From contig QKWP01000414.1 in assembly GCA_003550325.1 (NCBI GenBank), forward strand, positions 28,449 to 92,448: a stretch of DNA of 64,000 nt. Reading direction: 5' to 3'. The position numbers were made by a program, and so were the translations under genes. Positions 35,840 to 48,956 of the stretch are shown here, piece after piece. Positions within the stretch are counted from its first letter, which is position 1. Every line of letters begins with the position of its first letter. The notes below the pieces were generated by a model. It ran no database searches. It saw only the letters and a list, made by a program, of their open reading frames with translations, and was not told the DNA's origin. Origin of the DNA: Gigaspora rosea. Its lineage: Eukaryota > Glomeromycota > Glomeromycetes > Diversisporales > Gigasporaceae.

Positions 35840-36957
35840 GTACCCGTAAATTTTGAAGCTGAATGCCAACACCGAATCTAGTATTTTGGACACTCACATG
35901 GTATCACAAAGTAAAAGTTATCAGGCACGGTGTGAAGTTCCGATTTGCAGGGGTTTACTATATAATCACTTACTACCCCTGTACTTGACTAAAACACTAT
36001 TTAAATACCGGTCAAGACTTCTAAACCTTGAACTGGAAGGCAGAAAGAGGCGTGGAAAGACTTGGTCCGGGTCTCAAGGTTCGGAGAGTCTTGTTATGTC
36101 GAACTTGGGATTAAGATAAGTATCACTATTTAATTCTTATTGTTCTTGAGTATTGGTATTCTTCTACTAATCTTCGCAGTTTACTCTAGTATCGTATTAT
36201 GGGCGAATATCTGGTTGTCTTGACGATAATCACGTGCTCAAACGGTCCCTCGGGTCTGCAGATTTCCAATGACGGCGTCGATCGGGTCTCTAATGGGGAT
36301 CACGGGGATTTAGAAGCTTCGGTCACGAGGTGGTTATTGTTCGATATAAAAGGTAATCACGGCGGTGATCAAGACTTGATTTATTATAAATACGATAAAT
36401 TGGGTACTAATTCTCTTTCTACTTTCTAGGTTCGATTAATAACGATTTGGGGATTTTATTGAAAGTCACGGGGACAAGAAGGTTACTAGGATGAAAGATT
36501 TTTCAAGAAAGATAGTATTCTTAGGGGGCAAAGATAAATATATGTTTTTATTTAATAAAAGAAAATATTACAAGGGAAATAAGCTAACACTTCTACCCTA
36601 ATTTCGAAGGTTACTATCTGGGACTAACTAGAACTATTCGAAAACTGTTCTGAACTGAACTTGGTACGAACTATTGTTTCCTTCAATGAACTTACGGCCC
36701 TTATATACTTTTAATTTCCTACTAAAAATCGATTCAATGGATTCAATGGATTCAATGGAGTCTATGGACTCTTTCGACTCTTTCGACTCCATCGAGTCCA
36801 TCGAGTCCATCGAGTCACGGCCTTACTATAATTGATAATGCTAAACTGTAATATTTAAAAATAGAAAATATACATATATATAGAAATAAAAAATAAAAAT
36901 AGACATCGAGCACAGCCTCAACTTCCGGGTACATAAGTCAGATTTGCCCTTCACAAC
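35840..36957. mobile_element. LTR-retrotransposon-like fossil region
   Basis: A GC-richer 1.1-kb stretch. The minus strand from 36957 opens GTTGTGAAGGGC, as in the 17295-17617 candidate, and has a TATATAAGGGCC-like promoter word near 36705. A plus-strand segment near 36048 (AGGCGTGGAAAGACTTGGTC) is shared with that candidate in the other orientation. Short open frames have no recognisable retroelement domain. It is broken and old; family not assignable. Confidence 0.33.
36731..36816. repeat. Nonamer repeats forming an imperfect palindrome
   Basis: ATTCAATGG is repeated three times, then the phase passes through CTTTCGACTC and into TCCATCGAG repeated three times. The two halves are partly complementary. 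Confidence 0.75.
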
Positions 36958-37868
36958 GGCCAATGCTTATTAATTAACAATAATGTTACGCATCATCGTA
37001 ACACAATCCCAGATACCAGGAACGTAGTGTAACGGAGTGTATGGAAGGCAAAATCTTAAATCTGATTGGAATATAAATTTTAAAGCTAATTGCATTATAT
37101 GTTGATACAAAGCATGATACTTTTTTTATGACCAAATTACATGTCCGATGATTTTATCGGAAATCGGACATTTCCAAACTTTCCGAAGCAATGTCCGATG
37201 ATATGTCCGATGCTAATTAGTTCATCCATAAACATTAGCACATGACAAATGCGAAATTAGTTTATGTTATTGTTCAATTCGGCGTATATATTAGTGATAT
37301 TAGTCGATTTGATGTTAGTCGACTTAGTCGACTTAGCCAACTATGTCAGTCGATTTTTTGAAAACTGGCATAGTCGACTAAATATATAAATACCAGGAAC
37401 GGAGTGACATTGAATATTTCACGTAGTGTATGGTTATATTGCAAATTAAATGGTGTTCGTACGCATATTATTGAATAAATGCATATGGTGAAACAAGGGT
37501 GTGAATGTATATAGAAACTTCACATGTTACATCTTCACATTCTATGTAACATTTGCTCCTGTATTTTGTGTCGCATAAAATTGTTAGTCTGACTTTTAAA
37601 GTGCGATACCTGATTCGTAATTTATTTTCTCATGGTCGTCGCTTAATTGTTAATCTTGATTGGTATTATACCATTCTATATATCAGATATAGAATAAGAT
37701 TCCGATTCTGAAAATCTGATTTCTATTTTCTGTATTATTGATTTTTGATCCACCTGCAATTCCTATAACAAAGATTCGTAAAATCGTAAATGCTGATCCC
37801 CAAATTCGCCTCCCAAATCGTTTTATAACTGCCGCGTTTCTTGGCATAAACAATGAATTATTGAATAT
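36958..37868. other. Intergenic with dispersed short repeats
   Basis: It contains TACCAGGAACGTAGTG-type words (37015, 37391), a TGTCCGAT cluster (37140-37215) and GACTTAGTCGACTTAGCC words (37320-37385). No gene supported. Confidence 0.45.
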
Positions 37869-38259
37869 GGGCAATGGACTAGGAAAACCCGTCTTTGAAA
37901 GGGGTTTTCCATTTTGAGAAAATGGCGATTATTTGTCTGTGAAACCTAAATTTTACCCCTGAATTTTTTGTTTATTTTTAGATATCAATTACTGAATAAA
38001 CAATGTCATGTGATTATGAAACACCGATTGACCAATCTAATTTAATTGAGTCGTTAATCTTTGGTTGTAAATCTATTTTTAGAACACGTTCGTTAAAAAA
38101 TTGGTTTACATTCAAGTTAAAATATCTCGATAAATTATTATATTAATGTAGGGTAAAAAGTGAAATACATATAGATATAAACCGGAACTTTAATTTGAAT
38201 CAAAAATCTCGAAATTGATAAAAAAAGTCTCAAAGACGGGTTTTCCTAGTCCACTGCCC
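37869..38259. mobile_element. 391-bp MITE, GGG ends, ATAT duplication
   Basis: GGGCAATGGACTAGGAAAAC at the left and the complement of GGGCAGTGGACTAGGAAAAC at the right match at 29 of 30 positions and are flanked by ATAT (37865-37868, 38260-38263). The near-perfect ends suggest fairly recent movement. Confidence 0.85.
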
Positions 38260-38769
38260 ATATAGGAATTGATTGTATTTATATTTCTGAATCATGCTAT
38301 ATTAACGTAATTCGTCGGTCCTGTCCATAATAATAATAATCATAATAATAATAAATACGTATTCGTTGTATGCGTATATATTGTACGTCGGAATTAGTGA
38401 TGTGCCACGCACAGTATAATGTACTATTATACTGTACGTACTGTACGCTAAAATTTTTGCCGATCATTTATTAAGATTAATCATATTTGTTAACAAAAAA
38501 TTCTCGGGTTTTTTGTTAGATAAATTAAATAAATACTTTTTTTCTTAATATAAATATGATATATATTTATATAAATTACTGTATATAGCTTATATTTTAT
38601 AAATATTATTTGTATATATTTATAAATTTTATGAAATAAAAAAAATTTAAATTAATTAATTTATATCTAAAATAATTAATATTAATAAGTATAAAATAAT
38701 TTAAGTAATTTAATATTTAATTAATAATAGTAATTATAAAATAATTTAAATAATTTAATATTTAATTAA
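38260..38769. other. AT-rich intergenic stretch, no gene seen
   Basis: Simple ATA/TTA sequence and a CATAATAATAATAA run near 38335. Confidence 0.45.
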
Positions 38770-39952
38770 GGCCGTTAGAAGTTAATTTTTCGGTTAACGT
38801 CACTCCTCCCCCCTTGATGTCCCCCGGTAAAATGAACATATAAAAAAAAAGTAAAAATTAAAAAAAAATACAAATACCGCATAATGCGAAAAGCGTGGTT
38901 TCGAATTTCGTCTAAATTAAGCTGAATTCGAAATAACTCCCTATGCATTATTTCGCGGTTATACGGCAAATATAAAATAAAAAAATAATTTAAAATAATA
39001 AAATAATTTAAAAATAATATTAAAACGAATAAAAAAAAGAGTATTGCTAACTTGCCCCCCGGTGATGTAACCACCCTATAATTTACCAATCAGGTCGCAG
39101 GATCTTGTGTAACAAAATAAAGAAAATTTTAAGAAAATTTAGAAAAAAATCAAAAAAATTATCAATATCACAAAATTTTATTACAAAAACTAGCTTTGGG
39201 CTATTAAATAAAAGTTTTTGGTATTTAATTTTGCATATAAATAACAACCCATCCTCTAACTTAATATACCTATACCCTTACCCTAACCCTAATCTTTAAA
39301 GAACAATTTTTTCTATAAAAAACTTCTATAAAAATAAAGGGCAGTTAAAATTTATAACTTTAACCAGGTGTTAAAATTAGTTAAATTCTAAAAAAAATAA
39401 TAATAAGGTTGATTTTTAGGTTAACATCAATATTTAGGCTCGGGCATGAAGGGGGGTTAAACCAACACAACACGGGTGGCAATCAATTAATCGACAATCA
39501 CTTCACCAACATAACATTTCACTGACAATTATTCATCGAAATGTTCATTTTACTGACAGTTTATTTCACCAAAGCTCATTTCACTGACAAAGTAATTCTG
39601 GTCATTGTCGTTAGGGTCAGGGTAGAATTAGGTAGAATTAGGACTAAAGTTTGGGTGCTTTATGAAAAAAACTTGTCAGTGAAATGAACTTCGGTGAAAC
39701 AAACTGTCAGTAAAATGAACTTGTTGGTGAGTATTTGTCGGTAAAATGTTATATCAGTGAAGTGATTGTCAGCGAAATAATACGGACCCAACCAACACAT
39801 ATGCCCTAAAAGTCTTTGATCAAATCTCATTTGTCAAAATTAATAACATGATTAATGAAGTTTATACTGCGTTGTGATTGGGCTTGTTTAATTTTCACGG
39901 GAGCAGTTAAGAGCAGGGGTGACGTTAACCTAAAAATCAACTAAAAGCGGCC
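38770..39952. mobile_element. 1,183-bp PIF/Harbinger-type MITE, TAA duplication
   Basis: GGCCGTTAGAAGTTAATTTT at the left faces the complement of GGCCGCTTTTAGTTGATTTT at the right, with arms continuing through GGTTAACGTCAC. TAA flanks both sides (38767-38769, 39953-39955). GGCC ends with a 3-bp TAA duplication are typical of PIF/Harbinger. It hosts a TTCACCGACA MITE. Confidence 0.7.
39474..39790 (-). mobile_element. TTCACCGACA foldback MITE, copy C (reverse)
   Basis: Inverted orientation, from GGGTGGCAATCAATTAATCG to AATAATACGGACCCA. ACCAACACA follows on the right and also lies four bases before the left end, a probable 9-bp duplication. Confidence 0.82.
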
Positions 39953-40610
39953 TAATTTAAAAAAAAAAAAAAAGAAAAAAAATAATAAAAAATATAGTTC
40001 CTACTTGGCTGTCCTCTTATATATATTTATTTCATTTTGCGATGAAATGATTCAAGATAAACTGCTAAAAAAGAGCTCCCAAAATGTTTTTTTATTTGTT
40101 TATATTAATGAGTAATAAGAAACATTTAAATAAACATATAACCTTTATGGAAATAATAATTACAAAACAATTATTCGAATCGATACTTATTTGCATTAAT
40201 TGTTAAAGCCATCCGATCAGCGATTTATTTCATTCAATGAGAGACAAATTTACATTCGACCAATAGGAACTTGGGAAATTAGTAAACCCAAATTTCGATC
40301 TATGATCGCTGCAAAAATGATACAGATCCGATCATAAGATCACAAAAATTTTAGCTGTAAAAATTGTACATACGAAGTTCTTTTCTCAGATGAATGCATT
40401 ATGTAATTAATTATTTATTTATTGGTTGTTTTTTTTTGCTACTCTCTTTTGTAAGAGGAATGCAATGTTAACTACTGAAGCAATTTATTTGACCTAATTA
40501 GTCACTTAACTAGAATCTCTAAACTAAATGTTGATGAATGCTAGCAAAGTTTCTTTAACATTAGCGGTGAATCAAAGACACAACAAATTTCTTTTTATAA
40601 GTTTATTATA
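39953..40610. other. AT-rich intergenic stretch, no gene seen
   Basis: No gene. GCTAGCAAAGTTTCTTTAAC at 40541 recurs at 47030. Confidence 0.45.
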
Positions 40611-41391
40611 CTATAGTTAGAGTGTCCAGGATTATACTATTAGCATAATTTAGCATAATTCGATTTCACTAACATTATTATGCTAGCAGCCGAATTCAGC
40701 ATAATTTACATTTTCTAGCATAAATTTTAGCATAATTTGAGTATTTTTGATAAAATTTTTAACAAAAATTGCAGGTTTAGTTATTATATATATATATACG
40801 GGTACAGAGAAAAACTTCATTATTTCATATAATACATATACCAGGAACGTAGTTATAACAGAGTGTATAGGTAACTGCTAGGATGGTGTCAGCAAAATCT
40901 TGCTTTTGATTGGCAACGTACTGCTATTGTACAGTACTTATATGAGCATACCGGATTTGATATTCATACTATTTTGAGATAGCTGTAATATCATATGATC
41001 ATATGATGAAACAAAATCAGGTGAGAATGTTACGCGTTGTTTAATTGACACGTGTTATTTCTCAATTTTCACCGATCATAAAATGACCCAGGTCAATTTG
41101 TGATACCACAGCAATATAATAAACTACTGATAATAGTTACATATTATTAATAATAACAATGACGATAATTATAATTATTAATAATCACATTGATATTTGC
41201 ATCAAAAAATTCGAATAAATATAATTCGTAAATAGTTATTTTTAAAAATTTTACATTATAAAAACTATAAAATTTATTAATTTAAAAAAATTTTTTAAGA
41301 AAATTCATTAGCATTAAAAGCATAATTTTATATTATTAGCAAGCATAATTTACTATCCTTAGCAGCAGAATTCTGGACACCCTAACTATAG
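40611..41391. mobile_element. 781-bp MITE with CTATAGTTAG ends
   Basis: CTATAGTTAGAGTGTCCAG at the left faces its complement CTGGACACCCTAACTATAG at the right. AGCATAATTTAGCATAATT words are clustered next to both ends. Non-coding. Confidence 0.75.
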
Positions 41392-41869
41392 CGCGCGAAA
41401 TTTATATTAACATCTATGAATTTCTTTATAATACATTATAAAAGATTAATTATTTCTTCAAATGAATAATCTCTTATTGAAAACTATAAATTTAGCTTAT
41501 TGAAAAATATCCGAATTTATTCAACATATATAAACTAATGAACTACGACTTCTTGGCATATTTATTCTATACAAAAGAATTTGTATTGTATTCAATAATT
41601 TTGTATGCATGATTATATAAACTCAAACAAATAATGTGTAACTTACTTCAAAATGAACTGTTTATCTTTGGTGTCTTTATTCGTAATATTGAAACGTATA
41701 CTCTCCTGACAAAAATTACCGGCTTAAGATCTTTTCTATAACAGATAATAAACCTAATAAATATCGATAATGAAAATTTTACTCTATAAGGAATAGTAAA
41801 TATCTTTATTATCGAATACTGTAATCTTTTAATTTATTATTAAGGCCCTAGCCAAACGGCCGGATCGAT

Positions 41870-44800
41870 GGTCGGGCACTTATTTGTGCGATGATACAAA
41901 TCCAAAAAGGGAAATTAGCCAATCAGAGAACGTAAAATGTGCAGCTCGACACGTGAGTAAAGCGAAGAAAACACAAAAAAGACCGAAAAAAGAGAAAATA
42001 CAAGAAAACGAGTGTTTAAACCAGTGTTGTTAAAAGACCGGTCCAGTGAAGATCACTAGAACTAGAAGGGTTACTGGAACTAACTAGATGTAACTGGAAC
42101 ATATATAGGTTCCAGTGATAAGTTGTCACTAGACCCTTCCAGTCACGTTTTTTTACCACTGGATGGAAGTTCCAGTGAGGTCCAGTGAGGTCCAGTGGGG
42201 TCCAGTGGATCCGGCAAGCCAAAAAAATTTCTTTTGCAGTGATAAAACTATTTTTTATTAATTTTATACCAACGCAAAATTATATACATAAACATTGTTA
42301 AATTAATTTAATGTTTTTAATTAAATATGAGCTAAATGGTTTCGGAATCACCTTTAAGTTAGTTCGAAATTCTTTACCGATTTGAGTGAATTTGGAATTT
42401 CGGATCAACATAAGTAATAAAAAAATTAAAAAATTATTAAATTCGTTAAAGTCTGCTCGATACATAAGTTTAAGTATCGAGGCAGATTTTTCTCGAATCA
42501 ATTCAGACTCGATCATGTGACAGACTTTTATGATATGTTCGATCGATTGATTGATCGATGATCAATCAAGGGGATGTAAGTATAAGAGTAAGGTACAGTA
42601 CTGTTTAAGTGAATTAATGAGTAAGTATGGGTAATCGTTGCATAATTGTTCAAAGTATATTTTAGTATTGTTGAGGTTCGTGAGTAAGATAGACTTTTTC
42701 TTCTGCGAACCCGATTTTAGTTCTGGTTGCATCGACCTCCCTCCCTACCCAGTAAGTTTTCCAAAGTGGCCTGTCGGGGCGACAGTCATATGGAAGCAGG
42801 GGTCAGATGGCATATAATTTAGACGTATTCGTCAGGTGTCATTAGTGGCCAGACAAAGAGATCTAGGAGTATTTCGGAAATAAATAAGAGTTTAAAAAAT
42901 CTTATTTGTGTATCAAAATTTTGAAATCGGAAAATGAAATGGGATGTTTAGAGACTCCCATTTGACGAAATAAGTAAAAATTTTTTTTATTATGCAGATC
43001 AATAAACTATTTAATTAATAATAATAACACGATATCAGTATCGATTAACAATAAAATAATTTATAGTGATGAAGATCATATAAATAAGTGTATTCAAATT
43101 TTAATTGAAAAATAAATAAGATTTGTACATCTCTTATTTGATAATAAATACGTCTTGTTTTTCAAAATAAGATTTACGAATTTTAATTCTGAAACCATTT
43201 ATTATTATAATGTTTCGCATCATTTCTGAATTTATGTTGATTCTCAATTGGAATGTGTTAATATAATTTTCCGCATCATTTCTGATTCTCAATTGGCATG
43301 TGTTATTCGTGAATCGCGAAATGTCATTTGTCATTTAGGGCCGCTATCCATTTATCAATTAATAAAAAAAAAGCGAAAATAATAATAATAATAATAAAGT
43401 AAAAAAAATTATAAATAATAAATAAATAAGCGCGAATAAAAATGAATCACTAAATATTAAATGCTAACTTTTCATACATTAAAGGAATACATTCGATTAT
43501 TCATATATATTTTAACAATGTAATTACTGTAATAATTTTTGCATTCCCCGCGTAGAACACATCCGCATTTGTTTTTCGGCAACAGCAGGAATCTGGACGG
43601 GTGTCTTGTCTAACCCGAATCTAATAAGAAGATGGAAGATAATTACTAAATTTTTATTTTATTTTTTTTTTTAAAAAAAAAACCAAATTTATCTTTTTCA
43701 AGTTTTTTCATGACCATCATGCTCAGCCTGGTGGTAGCACAGATTATTTCGTAAAATTTTCAACATAACAAACTTGCATCCCAAAGTTATTCATATCTTG
43801 TTTAGGCATGAGCAGTTCTTCTGTTGAATTTCGGATTACACTGAAGATCAGAATTTTTTAGTATTTAAACATTCATTATAACGAATTTCACGAGTCACGC
43901 AGTCATATCCTTGCTCAGTAAAGTGTATAAAAAAAAAAAGATGAACCAATAAAAGAATTGTCTTTATAAATATTAATGAAAAAGATCATTGCAAATAGAA
44001 ATGTAATTATTAATAAGTAATTATTCTATGGTCTCATGATCTGTGAAAATCGAGAAAGAACACGTTTCAATTCAGAATTGAAGTAAATTCAGAAATGGCT
44101 CGGAACAATAATAGTTTAGAATAATCCTTTTATCACGCAGCGTTCAACTTGCACTTTTCTTATTATATTCCGTACTGTGTAAAGTATGTAATAGAAAATA
44201 AAATAAGTGCTTACTGTACGAGTACGTATTCATATATATAATATAATAATAATTATTACAGTATATACTTACAAAAAACTGAAAGTCAGTATAAGTTTAA
44301 AGTGTAATTTATTTATCGACCTATTAAATAATATAATAAACAACCGTTATTTAAAATACATTAAATTTATGATGTAGACAAGTTTTGCACCGGGTGATGC
44401 TAGTATTTTATTAATTTTAATCGCTCAAGAATTAAATATGTGCTGTATTGTATATTATTCTATAAATTGTGAGAAATGAACATATCGATCAATATTGTTA
44501 TACAAAAATCTTCGATATTAACATTTTATATAGTTTGATTTACATAGTATGCGCACCCCAATATCACGTGTATACAAAACCTTAATTCTTATTCGTATTT
44601 TGATTGGCTAATATTGTATTGGTTCCAGTGAACTAATCCCTTCCAGTGAAAACTTCACTGGAACCACTGGAACACTGGAATTGTCTGGACGTCCAGTGAA
44701 GTTCCAGCTTCCAGTCAACAACACTGGTTTAAACCTATCTTTGGGCATTAATTGAAAATGACGGGAATGAAATGTTACATATAGAAACTACTGTAATTAT

Positions 44801-44940
44801 TGATTTCTATAGCCTCTAACCTTAACACCCTAACCCTAAATTTTTAATTTCACGGACTTAGTTTATTTTTACGTTGAATTTCCTTTTTTGAGTTTGTATA
44901 ACTCGCAAAAATAAGTATTCCGGGGCCGCCCCAGCCTGCA
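41870..44940. mobile_element. Outer element interrupted by the 2.7-kb hAT
   Basis: GGGCACTTATTTGTGCGATG...AAAAGGGAAATT at 41874 faces AATTTCCTTTTTTGAGTTTG...AAAAATAAGTATTCC at 44877-44924. These are inverted arms of a smaller MITE, about 370 bp without the hAT. The exact ends are unclear. Confidence 0.5.
42022..44726 (+). mobile_element. 2,705-bp hAT-type element, copy 1, perfect duplication
   Basis: The ends are CAGTGTTGTTAAAAGACC and the complement of CAGTGTTGTTGACTGGAAGC, flanked by GTTTAAAC on both sides (42014-42021, 44727-44734). Both subterminal zones are packed with TCCAGTG words. No transposase frame is kept, so it is non-autonomous. An inverted second copy lies at 51286-60325. Confidence 0.92.
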
Positions 44941-45858
44941 TCTTTGTGTGCTGGGCGGTCGATTAAAGAAGTGTTAGAATCGATTCTCTTATAAAGCATA
45001 TTTTAGGCCAATTATTACTGTATTAATTTACAACAACGTAGATATTCATTAGTTGGCTAAAATAGCAAATAATGAATGTAAGGAGCAGAAAGTTCTATTA
45101 TGTTCGGTTGCATAGACAATTAGCCATAAAAAAAAGTCGAACCATGTTTTATAGTCCATGTTTTTTTCCAAAATGCTGCATATTCACTGAGATTATTCGG
45201 CTTGTCTAGATTTTGTCGGTCATGTTGCAGATTCATAGGGATTTCACAAAAATTACGGAGAAATAGCGGAAAATTCGTAAAAATATTTTAGGCCAAGCAA
45301 ATTAATTTTTCGTTTTGCATAACCCGTAGACCCAATTTTCCGACCTGTCGACTGGGATTTTGGAATATTTGTGTGGCTTTACAGGGTAATCAACATAAAA
45401 TATACTAACGAATTATAATTTCTCAAAGACGATAAAAATTAAATTATCTATTATTACTAGAAATTTGATAAGGAATGACCTGATGGCTAAACGGTGGCCT
45501 GTTCGACCGGCCAGAGCCTTTTCAGATCGCCTCTGGTCATGATTTTCAATCAGCCCGTTCGACCGGTTCAGATCGCCCCTGGCCATGTATTAATTATGAA
45601 AATGATTGTCGATGAAATAATATGGGTCTATTTATACATCGGGGTTTAGTATTATAGGGATTTTGGATGTTCGGGATATTGCCCAAAACCGATCAAGTTT
45701 CATAAAAGCTATGACTATAAGATATATAAATAATTATTCGATAATAACAAACTACTATTCCTTATTGCGTAAAAATTTCAATATTTATTATGTTTTATTT
45801 TATAAAAGACCTTCCAGTCAGTGAGTGATCTTTGTCAAAATAATACGACAAATGGCCA

Positions 45859-45892
<34 letters not shown>

Positions 45893-45923
45893 CCACATTT
45901 CTTGTCTTTTAATAAAATTCAAA
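44941..45923. other. Intergenic upstream of AIG1-like gene, small repeats
   Basis: Two direct copies of GTTCGACCGGYYCAGA...GATCGCCYCTGGYCATG lie at about 45503-45589. A TTCACCGACA-family terminal fragment, inverted, is at 45601-45631. (TA)n microsatellite at 45861-45889. Confidence 0.6.
45601..45631 (-). mobile_element. Terminal fragment of TTCACCGACA MITE
   Basis: GATTGTCGATGAAATAATAT followed by GGGTC matches, in reverse, the first ~30 bp of the family. The rest of the element is missing. Confidence 0.6.
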
Positions 45924-46864
45924 ATGAACTTTTTCCATTGGGGAGAATTTGATCCATATTTATCTGTTAATTCTTGGTTCGTAAGCTCTAAACATTAAAA
46001 ATTTTTCGATTATTGGTGGCCATTTATTCTTGGATTATTGTGATTGGAGAGCTGTTGGATTATGGATTACGTGAACACTTTCTTGCAGCATATGGTATCC
46101 AAAATGATGCGGAATGTTATTTATGTTATTTCACTATGTTGAGTTATATTGGTCAAACTATTTATTTTACGGTAAAATTTCTTTTGGATGAAATATTTTT
46201 ATTGTTTATATATTTTAATTAATTGTTTATAAATTTAATTTATAGGTCGCATCATTCTATTCATTCCGGTCAAACTCCCTTGAAAAGTTTTCAAAATTAC
46301 ACAACTTTTTATTTTGGATTCTTTACCACACGGTTGTACATTATCAGTAAGTCACCCTTTATCCTTGATTTGGTAATTTTTAAAACTTTATCGTTTATGA
46401 TTTATTCATTTATATTTATTTAAATAAATAGCGTTCTTATTGTTTTTGTATATTGGGGCTTACTTTCAAGTGATTTTATTCAAGAACATAATCCATGGTA
46501 CATCTGGTGGCTAAGTATTTCTGTTCATGGCCTAACGTTTGTGACCATGTTGACTGAATTATTTTTAAATCGTCAAGTAATGAAAAAATCATTCATATTT
46601 ATAACGATTTTTATTCAAATACTATATATGTTGGAAACTTTCCTTATATATTATACTCATGGATTTTGGGTATATAATTTCTTAAATTGGTATAGTGATT
46701 CTCCAGTAGTTGTTACATTGCGTTATATCAGTCTCACGATTTTCTTTATTGTCTGTTATTTTGTGGTGTACGGATTTCATGCTCTTAGAGATTATATCGG
46801 AAGAAAACATTCTAAGGAATCTTCTGACAATGTTGTTAGTGTTCCTCCGATGAGTACAATATGA
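45924..46864 (+). CDS. FAR-17a/AIG1-like multi-pass membrane protein, start region disturbed
   Basis: Later exons are clear: a first block to 46171, then 46246-46346 and 46432-46864, joined by GT-AG introns of 74 and 85 bp. The order of landmarks fits the fungal FAR-17a/AIG1-like family: FDPYLSVNSWFVSSK (cf. FDP..TSW..SP), LLVAIYSWIIVIGELLDYG (TM1), CYFTMLSYIGQTIYFTVASF (TM2), FLFWILYHTVVHYHVLIVFV (TM3), SVHGLTFVTMLTELFLNR with the conserved His, and YVTHGFW-like TM5, then a hydrophilic tail. Between 45981 and 46001 the frame changes. Either one base is missing (giving about 260 aa with the family TM1), or a 71-bp GTAAGC...AG intron (45981-46051) removes TM1 and keeps frame (236 aa). I favour the first. 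Mammalian members are serine/threonine lipid hydrolases; the activity here is unknown. Confidence 0.72.
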
Positions 46865-48933
46865 GACAATATAAACATATAATTAAGTCTGTAGGAGAAT
46901 ATGCCTGCACGTATATATTTTTTTGTGAAATTGTATCTGCAAAAATTTTTATGAACATACGTACGTACGTACGTATATATGTACTTAATTTTTCTAAATG
47001 TTCCTTTTTGTTGTTAAGGTTAATGTATGCTAGCAAAGTTTCTTTAACATCAAGGTGAAAGCAGGCATTCCTGTAAAATGTTTTTTTCTAAAATTATTAG
47101 GAATTGTTCGGAATGGTGTCGATTTTCCGAACAGGTGTTTATGTTTGTTTGTACGGGATGTAAATAGAAATTTTTGATTAAATATTCTCGTATAAAAAAA
47201 CGTAAAAATCCAATAAAAATCCAATAAGCATCCTTTAAATATTCGGAATGGAGTTGATTTTCTGAACAAAAATCGGATAATTTCAAAATTTTCTGAACAA
47301 TTCGATTATAAAATGATGCCTAATCCGACACCTGAAACCTCATTCGAAACCTGAAACCTCACCTGAACACCAAAAACTACCCAAACTTTCATTTATTGCA
47401 TTAATGTATTATATATCTCTTTCAAATGCATTGATGTATGCTATGTATCTCTTCAATATACATTAATCGCATTGATGTATGTTATATATCTTAAAGAATA
47501 CAATAAAATTTGAATATCCAGCAATATTTGGACCGAAATGCATCCAACAATTTATTGCCCTTTTTGTTGTTATGATTCACAAGTATAACATGAAAGGTAT
47601 AATTTCGGAGTTTATATTCTGACAATCAAGGTTGCTTTTGCAAGCATCAGTTTTTTACTTACTACGTGAAAACTGGATACAATATCAAGTAATAATAAGT
47701 AATTAGTACGTCCATATCTACTAATGATAGAATTAATAAGTTACCGCAGAATTAAATAAATTGTTGGTATCAAAAGTCATCAAATACTTATCGATTCATC
47801 ATTGGCAATTTGTTCTATCGCCCTAGAATTTTGAAATCAGTTGTAATAACGGTGTGATATTACTGTAAAAATAAAGTTGACCAGCTTTAAAAAAAAACCC
47901 CGGACAAGCCGAGGTAGTAAAAAAAACATAATTAAATAATGATCTATATAATGTTATAATTTATTCCAAAATAATTTTACATTTTGGGTTCATTAAAAAT
48001 AAATCAACTTTACAATAAATTTTAAAGGCTTCAATATTATATTTTTGAGTTTCGGATTATAGGTTTGGGGTTTCGAGTTTCGGAGTTTCGATTTTTTTTA
48101 AAAAAATCCGAACCTAGTTTCGGATTAGAACCCTTCCGAAATTAGGTTCGGGTAGGTTTCGTTTCGACGCCATGTTTGGCCTGTACTATACTGATCTGCT
48201 CACCCATACCATACTGGTTCACGAAATACTGGCTATATACCATAACATTCTGGCCATTCACAGCATACTGTCCCTTATTGGGGTGTAAAATACCCAAAAT
48301 CCGTACCATACTGTGTTGGTGTTACATATATTAAGGTTAGGTTAGGAATTATAGCTGATCGGTATGGTATGGTTTTTTAGAATAGGTAATTTAAACCTTA
48401 TACCAGACCGATCAGCTCACCCATGGCATACTGATATTCTGTAATCCCCATACCGAGTCTCATATTTAGGTTAAATTAACTAGCAATCATAGCAATAATT
48501 TATTAATCAATATGTTTGAAAACATGATATACACCGTATACATCTCTTATTGGTGTTCTACTCTGCTGATTTTTTCAATAAGCAGTCTTTTATTCAATTC
48601 GATTTAACCAATAAGTAACAATTATTTATTAATTGAAATATTCGAAATAATATGAATTTCTTATTTATGATTGATGATTTATTTATAATTTATTGAATTG
48701 ATAATCAATTCTTATTAAGGCGTATTAAAATTAATTAAAAGAAGATAATGATCTGATTCAGAGCTTAGTCCATTATCCGTTTTCATATTAATTTAAAGGA
48801 TACGTATTCAAAGGATTTACCATCAAATTTAGCATTCAATGGGTAATGGATCCAAACCTTAATCTAACTCTTTTTATAAAATTTATGCACAAAATGTTGC
48901 CATTAATTTTTAACCTTATCTGAATTTATAGCT
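46865..48933. other. Intergenic, repeat-derived sequence
   Basis: No gene. It holds ACGTACGTACGTACGTA near 46960, a pair of GGAATGGWGTYGATTTTCYGAACA words (47110, 47246), three rough copies of CATTGATGTATGYTATATATCT (47395-47490), CGAAACCTGAAACC words facing GGTTTCGAGTTTCGGAG (47325 and 48065), and ACCATACTG words (48180-48440). All look like decayed elements. Confidence 0.5.
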
Positions 48934-48956
48934 GTAGGGTGCCGTTGGCACCCTAC
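48934..48956. repeat. Perfect 10-bp hairpin, GTT loop
   Basis: GTAGGGTGCC, GTT, GGCACCCTAC. It is GC-rich in an AT-rich setting. No flanking open frame; role unknown. Confidence 0.85.

Noticed and set aside
38775-39089. 104-aa minus-strand open frame
   Set aside because: Lies in the arm and AT-rich core of the PIF/Harbinger-type MITE; low-complexity Phe/Leu composition.
43134-43334. Coding region within hAT copy 1
   Set aside because: Not kept open in the second copy and no transposase motif.
47030-47286. Paired 78-79 aa minus-strand frames
   Set aside because: Both derive from the repeated GAATGGWGTYGATTTTC words; no motif.
48934-48956. Helitron 3' end
   Set aside because: Hairpin is present but no CTRR end follows and no matching TC 5' end or Rep/helicase sequence was seen.
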